Positions 6,466 to 8,244 of a DNA stretch of 8,244 bases are shown one piece after another. Numbering within the stretch: the stretch's first letter is position 1; each line of letters starts with the position of its first letter. Source of the stretch: an uncultured Bacteroidales bacterium (lineage in GTDB: Bacteria > Bacteroidota > Bacteroidia > Bacteroidales > UBA4417); the NCBI GenBank assembly GCA_903917425.1, contig CAIXAQ010000369.1, positions 1-8,244 on the forward strand, read 5' to 3'. Made by a program: the position numbers and the translations under genes. The notes beneath the pieces were generated by a model. The model saw nothing but the letters and a program-made list of their open reading frames with translations, did no database searches and was not told where the DNA came from.

Positions 6466-6546
6466 TAGTTTAGTATCTAAATTGTCAGGACTCCTGTATC
6501 TTATACCGGGCTACCTGGCAATTGCGACATTAAAGAATGTAAACTA
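6466..6546 (+). promoter_or_regulatory. Structured rpsB leader RNA (candidate S2 regulatory element)
   Basis: TAGTTTA (6466-6472) pairs with TAAACTA (6540-6546), closing an 81-base domain. Inside, AATTGTCAGG (6480-6489) pairs with CCTGGCAATT (6514-6523), 10 bp with one G-U. A tip stem follows: TCC (6492-6494) with GGG (6508-6510) including a T-G pair, a T/C mismatch, and GTAT (6496-6499) with ATAC (6503-6506) around the loop CTT. No T-run follows, so it is not an intrinsic terminator. The domain ends 7 bases before the rpsB Shine-Dalgarno, well placed for translational control. In gamma-proteobacteria S2 represses rpsB-tsf through the leader; the same role here is inference. Confidence 0.55.
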
Positions 6547-6553
6547 ATTAATT

Positions 6554-6559
6554 AAGGAG
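6554..6559 (+). promoter_or_regulatory. Strong Shine-Dalgarno of rpsB
   Basis: AAGGAG lies 9 bases before the rpsB ATG. It stands out because the other genes of this window lack a recognisable, properly spaced Shine-Dalgarno, and Bacteroidota generally do not use one. It directly follows the structured leader. Confidence 0.75.
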
Positions 6560-6568
6560 ATAACTTAA

Positions 6569-7471
6569 ATGGCAAGAACAACATTTGACGAATTACTCGA
6601 TGCAGGCGCACACTTTGGCCACCTGAAACGTAAATGGAATCCAAACATGGCTCCATACATTTTTATGGAGCGTAACGGCATCCATATCATCGATCTGTAC
6701 AAAACCATTGCAAAAATTGATGAAGCAGCTGCTGCCATCAAGCAAATTTCAAAATCAGGCAAACGAATCCTGTTTGTAGCAACCAAAAAGCAAGCTAAAG
6801 AATTAGTTGCTGAACTGGTTCGCCCAACCAATATGCCTTATGTTACTGAACGTTGGCCGGGCGGAATGCTCACCAACTTTGCTACCATCCGCAAGGCAGT
6901 TAAAAAGATGTCGTCAATTGACAAACTGATGGTAAGCCCGGCTTTCCTTGGAATTTCGAAAAGAGAGCGTCTTCAGATTACCCGCGAACGTGCCAAACTC
7001 GAAAAGAACCTTGGATCAATCGCTGACCTGAACAAACTTCCTTCAGCTATTTTTGTGGTTGATATCATGAAGGAGCACATTGCAATTGCAGAAGCCCGCA
7101 AACTTAACATACCTACTTTTGCTATAGTTGATACGAACAGCGATCCTAACCTGGTCGATTTTCCAATCCCGGCAAACGATGATGCTTCAAAATCAATTTC
7201 ACTTATCATCAAAAAGATGATCGAGGCTATTGACGAAGGCAGCAGCGAACGTAAACTTGATCGTGACAAACGCGATGAAGAAGGTGAAGAAGGCGAAGAA
7301 AATACTACGAGCAGAGTTGCCGACGACGACGATGACGACGCACGCGAAATAGCACGCAAAAAACGTGTTGCTGCAGGTCTGGAACCCGCTGACGGCGATG
7401 ATCGTAAACGTCCGCGCAAACCTATTGCCCGCAAACCTGCTCCAGGCGCAGCCCGCAAACCAAGACCCTAA
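6569..7471 (+). CDS. rpsB: 30S ribosomal protein S2 with long charged C-terminal tail
   Basis: Small-subunit protein at the head-body junction, needed for S1 docking in many bacteria. The family fold spans residues 1 to about 225, with FDELLDAGAHFGHLKRKWNP (6-25), LFVATKKQA (68-76), RWPGGMLTNF (95-104), IADLNKLPSAIFVVDIMKEH (151-170) and IVDTNSDPNLVDFPIPANDD (186-205). The remaining 75 residues are an added tail. It is first acidic (DEEGEEGEE at 236-244 and DDDDDD at 252-257), then basic and proline-rich (RKRPRKPIARKPAPGAARKPRP region, 279-300). Total length is 300, against about 240 in E. coli. The ATG follows a strong AAGGAG. The gene sits between two structured spacers. Confidence 0.97.
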   Translation: MARTTFDELLDAGAHFGHLKRKWNPNMAPYIFMERNGIHIIDLYKTIAKIDEAAAAIKQISKSGKRILFVATKKQAKELVAELVRPTNMPYVTERWPGGMLTNFATIRKAVKKMSSIDKLMVSPAFLGISKRERLQITRERAKLEKNLGSIADLNKLPSAIFVVDIMKEHIAIAEARKLNIPTFAIVDTNSDPNLVDFPIPANDDASKSISLIIKKMIEAIDEGSSERKLDRDKRDEEGEEGEENTTSRVADDDDDDAREIARKKRVAAGLEPADGDDRKRPRKPIARKPAPGAARKPRP

Positions 7472-7488
7472 TTAATTTAACAAATTAT

Positions 7489-7532
7489 TGTAATCACGAA
7501 CCTGTACTTATGTGCGGGTTTGTGTAATTACA
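7489..7532 (+). promoter_or_regulatory. Long hairpin in the rpsB-tsf spacer
   Basis: Thirteen consecutive pairs join 7495-7507 with 7512-7524 around the loop TTAT (7508-7511), with three G-U pairs. After a two-base bulge (7525-7526), TGTAAT (7489-7494) pairs with ATTACA (7527-7532), giving 19 pairs in all. The following sequence (CATCAGTAAT) has no T-run, so it is not a standard terminator. It may be an attenuator, an RNA-processing site or a translational control element for tsf. Its tip sequence resembles that of the rpsB leader hairpin. Confidence 0.65.
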
Positions 7533-7564
7533 TCAGTAATAAACAAAATTGAAATAATACAACA

Positions 7565-8244
7565 ATGGCTAATATTACAGCATCAGATGTAAACAAACTC
7601 CGACAGATGACCGGAGCCGGAATGATGGATTGCAAAAACGCGTTAGTAGAATCAGAAGGCGATATTGAAAAGGCAATTGACATATTACGTAAAAAAGGAC
7701 AGAAATTGGCTCTTAAACGTGCTGACCGCGATGCCAACCAGGGTATTGTAATTGCAAAAACTACCGAGGATAAAAAATTCGCAGCAGCTATCATGCTCAA
7801 TTGCGAAACTGACTTTGTAGCTAAAAACCAGGAATTCATTGACTATGCCAACAAAATCCTGGATCTGGCTGTTGCTACGAAACCTGCCTCCCTGACAGAT
7901 TTGTTAGCTATGAGCATTGGCGGACGCACTATTGCAGAAGGAGTCATTGACCTGACTGGTAAAACCGGTGAAAAAATGCAATTATCGCATTACGAATTTG
8001 TTGAGGCTCCTTTAGCAGTTGCTTACAACCATTTTGGAAATCGTTTGGCTGCCATTCTCGGTTTGAACAAAACTGATTCAGCCGGCATCGAAGATGTGGC
8101 TAAACATGTTGCCATGCAGATTGCTGCTATGGCTCCTGTGGCTCTTGATAAAGACGGAGTAAATGCTGAAATCATAGCACGCGAAATTGAAGTTGGTAAA
8201 GACCAGGCCCGTGCCGAAGGAAAAGCGGAAGAAATGCTTGAGAA
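7565..8244 (+). CDS. tsf: Translation elongation factor Ts (3' end cut by the window)
   Basis: Guanine-nucleotide exchange factor that releases GDP from EF-Tu in the cytoplasm. The visible 226 codons include the N-terminal UBA-like domain with KLRQMTGAGMMDCKNAL (11-27), the EF-Tu-contacting TDFVAKN (82-88) and the block HVAMQIAAMAP (181-191). The frame is open to the last base with no stop. EF-Ts of this phylum is usually about 275 residues, so roughly 50 are missing. The start is ATG in an A-rich context without a Shine-Dalgarno, 93 bases after rpsB. The rpsB-tsf order is near-universal. Confidence 0.96.
   Translation, partial: MANITASDVNKLRQMTGAGMMDCKNALVESEGDIEKAIDILRKKGQKLALKRADRDANQGIVIAKTTEDKKFAAAIMLNCETDFVAKNQEFIDYANKILDLAVATKPASLTDLLAMSIGGRTIAEGVIDLTGKTGEKMQLSHYEFVEAPLAVAYNHFGNRLAAILGLNKTDSAGIEDVAKHVAMQIAAMAPVALDKDGVNAEIIAREIEVGKDQARAEGKAEEMLE

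Noticed and set aside
6973..7458. Minus-strand 161-codon frame opposite rpsB
   Set aside because: Very Ser/Arg-rich antisense reading of the charged S2 tail; the plus-strand S2 frame is unambiguous.
7489..7532. Intrinsic terminator between rpsB and tsf
   Set aside because: No T-run follows the stem on either strand, and tsf has no recognisable promoter of its own here.

Overview
The window looks like a chromosomal segment from a member of the Bacteroidota, most likely an uncultured environmental lineage in or near the Bacteroidales. Four things point there. The order rplM-rpsI-rpsB-tsf is characteristic of the phylum. The L13, S9, S2 and EF-Ts sequences read as Bacteroidota versions. A GldA-type ABC ATPase is present. 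Most genes lack a Shine-Dalgarno sequence and are preceded by the Bacteroidota -7 box TAnnTTTG. The genus cannot be fixed from the sequence alone. Base composition is moderate in genes and strongly AT-rich between them.

Layout. Positions 1-564 hold no gene but carry a C/G-rich paired-hairpin repeat element (55-179) and, at the right end, a -7 box for the next gene. Positions 565-2514 encode a DEAD-box RNA helicase of the DeaD/CsdA type with a DbpA-like RNA-binding domain and an RGG-rich tail, followed by a textbook intrinsic terminator (2612-2650). A gene-free stretch follows (2515-3082), containing a GC-rich REP-like patch. Positions 3083-4183 encode an AI-2E-family (PF01594) membrane permease. 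It converges on a minus-strand GldA-like ABC ATPase gene (4415-5332) across a spacer with two kinds of short repeats. A 270-base divergent region holds promoters for gldA and for the ribosomal operon. Positions 5603-8244 hold rplM, rpsI, rpsB and tsf (tsf is cut by the window end).

How the genes fit together. The right third is translation machinery: L13 (50S), S9 and S2 (30S), and EF-Ts, which recycles EF-Tu. The RNA helicase at the left is functionally related (ribosome assembly or mRNA unwinding) but is its own transcription unit. The permease and the orphan ABC ATPase show no link to either group.

Most notable. The gene content is ordinary housekeeping; I found no new defence, mobile or biosynthetic system. 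The best leads are RNA structures inside the ribosomal operon. The rpsI-rpsB spacer can fold into a closed, multi-part leader ending just before a strong Shine-Dalgarno, which is rare in this phylum. The rpsB-tsf spacer forms a 19-bp hairpin. The tips of these two hairpins share a similar 18-base sequence (CCTGTA...CTTAT...CGGG), which suggests, as inference, one regulator reading both. The rplM leader has two promoter-like sites around another hairpin. Ribosomal protein S2 has a long acidic-then-basic C-terminal tail.
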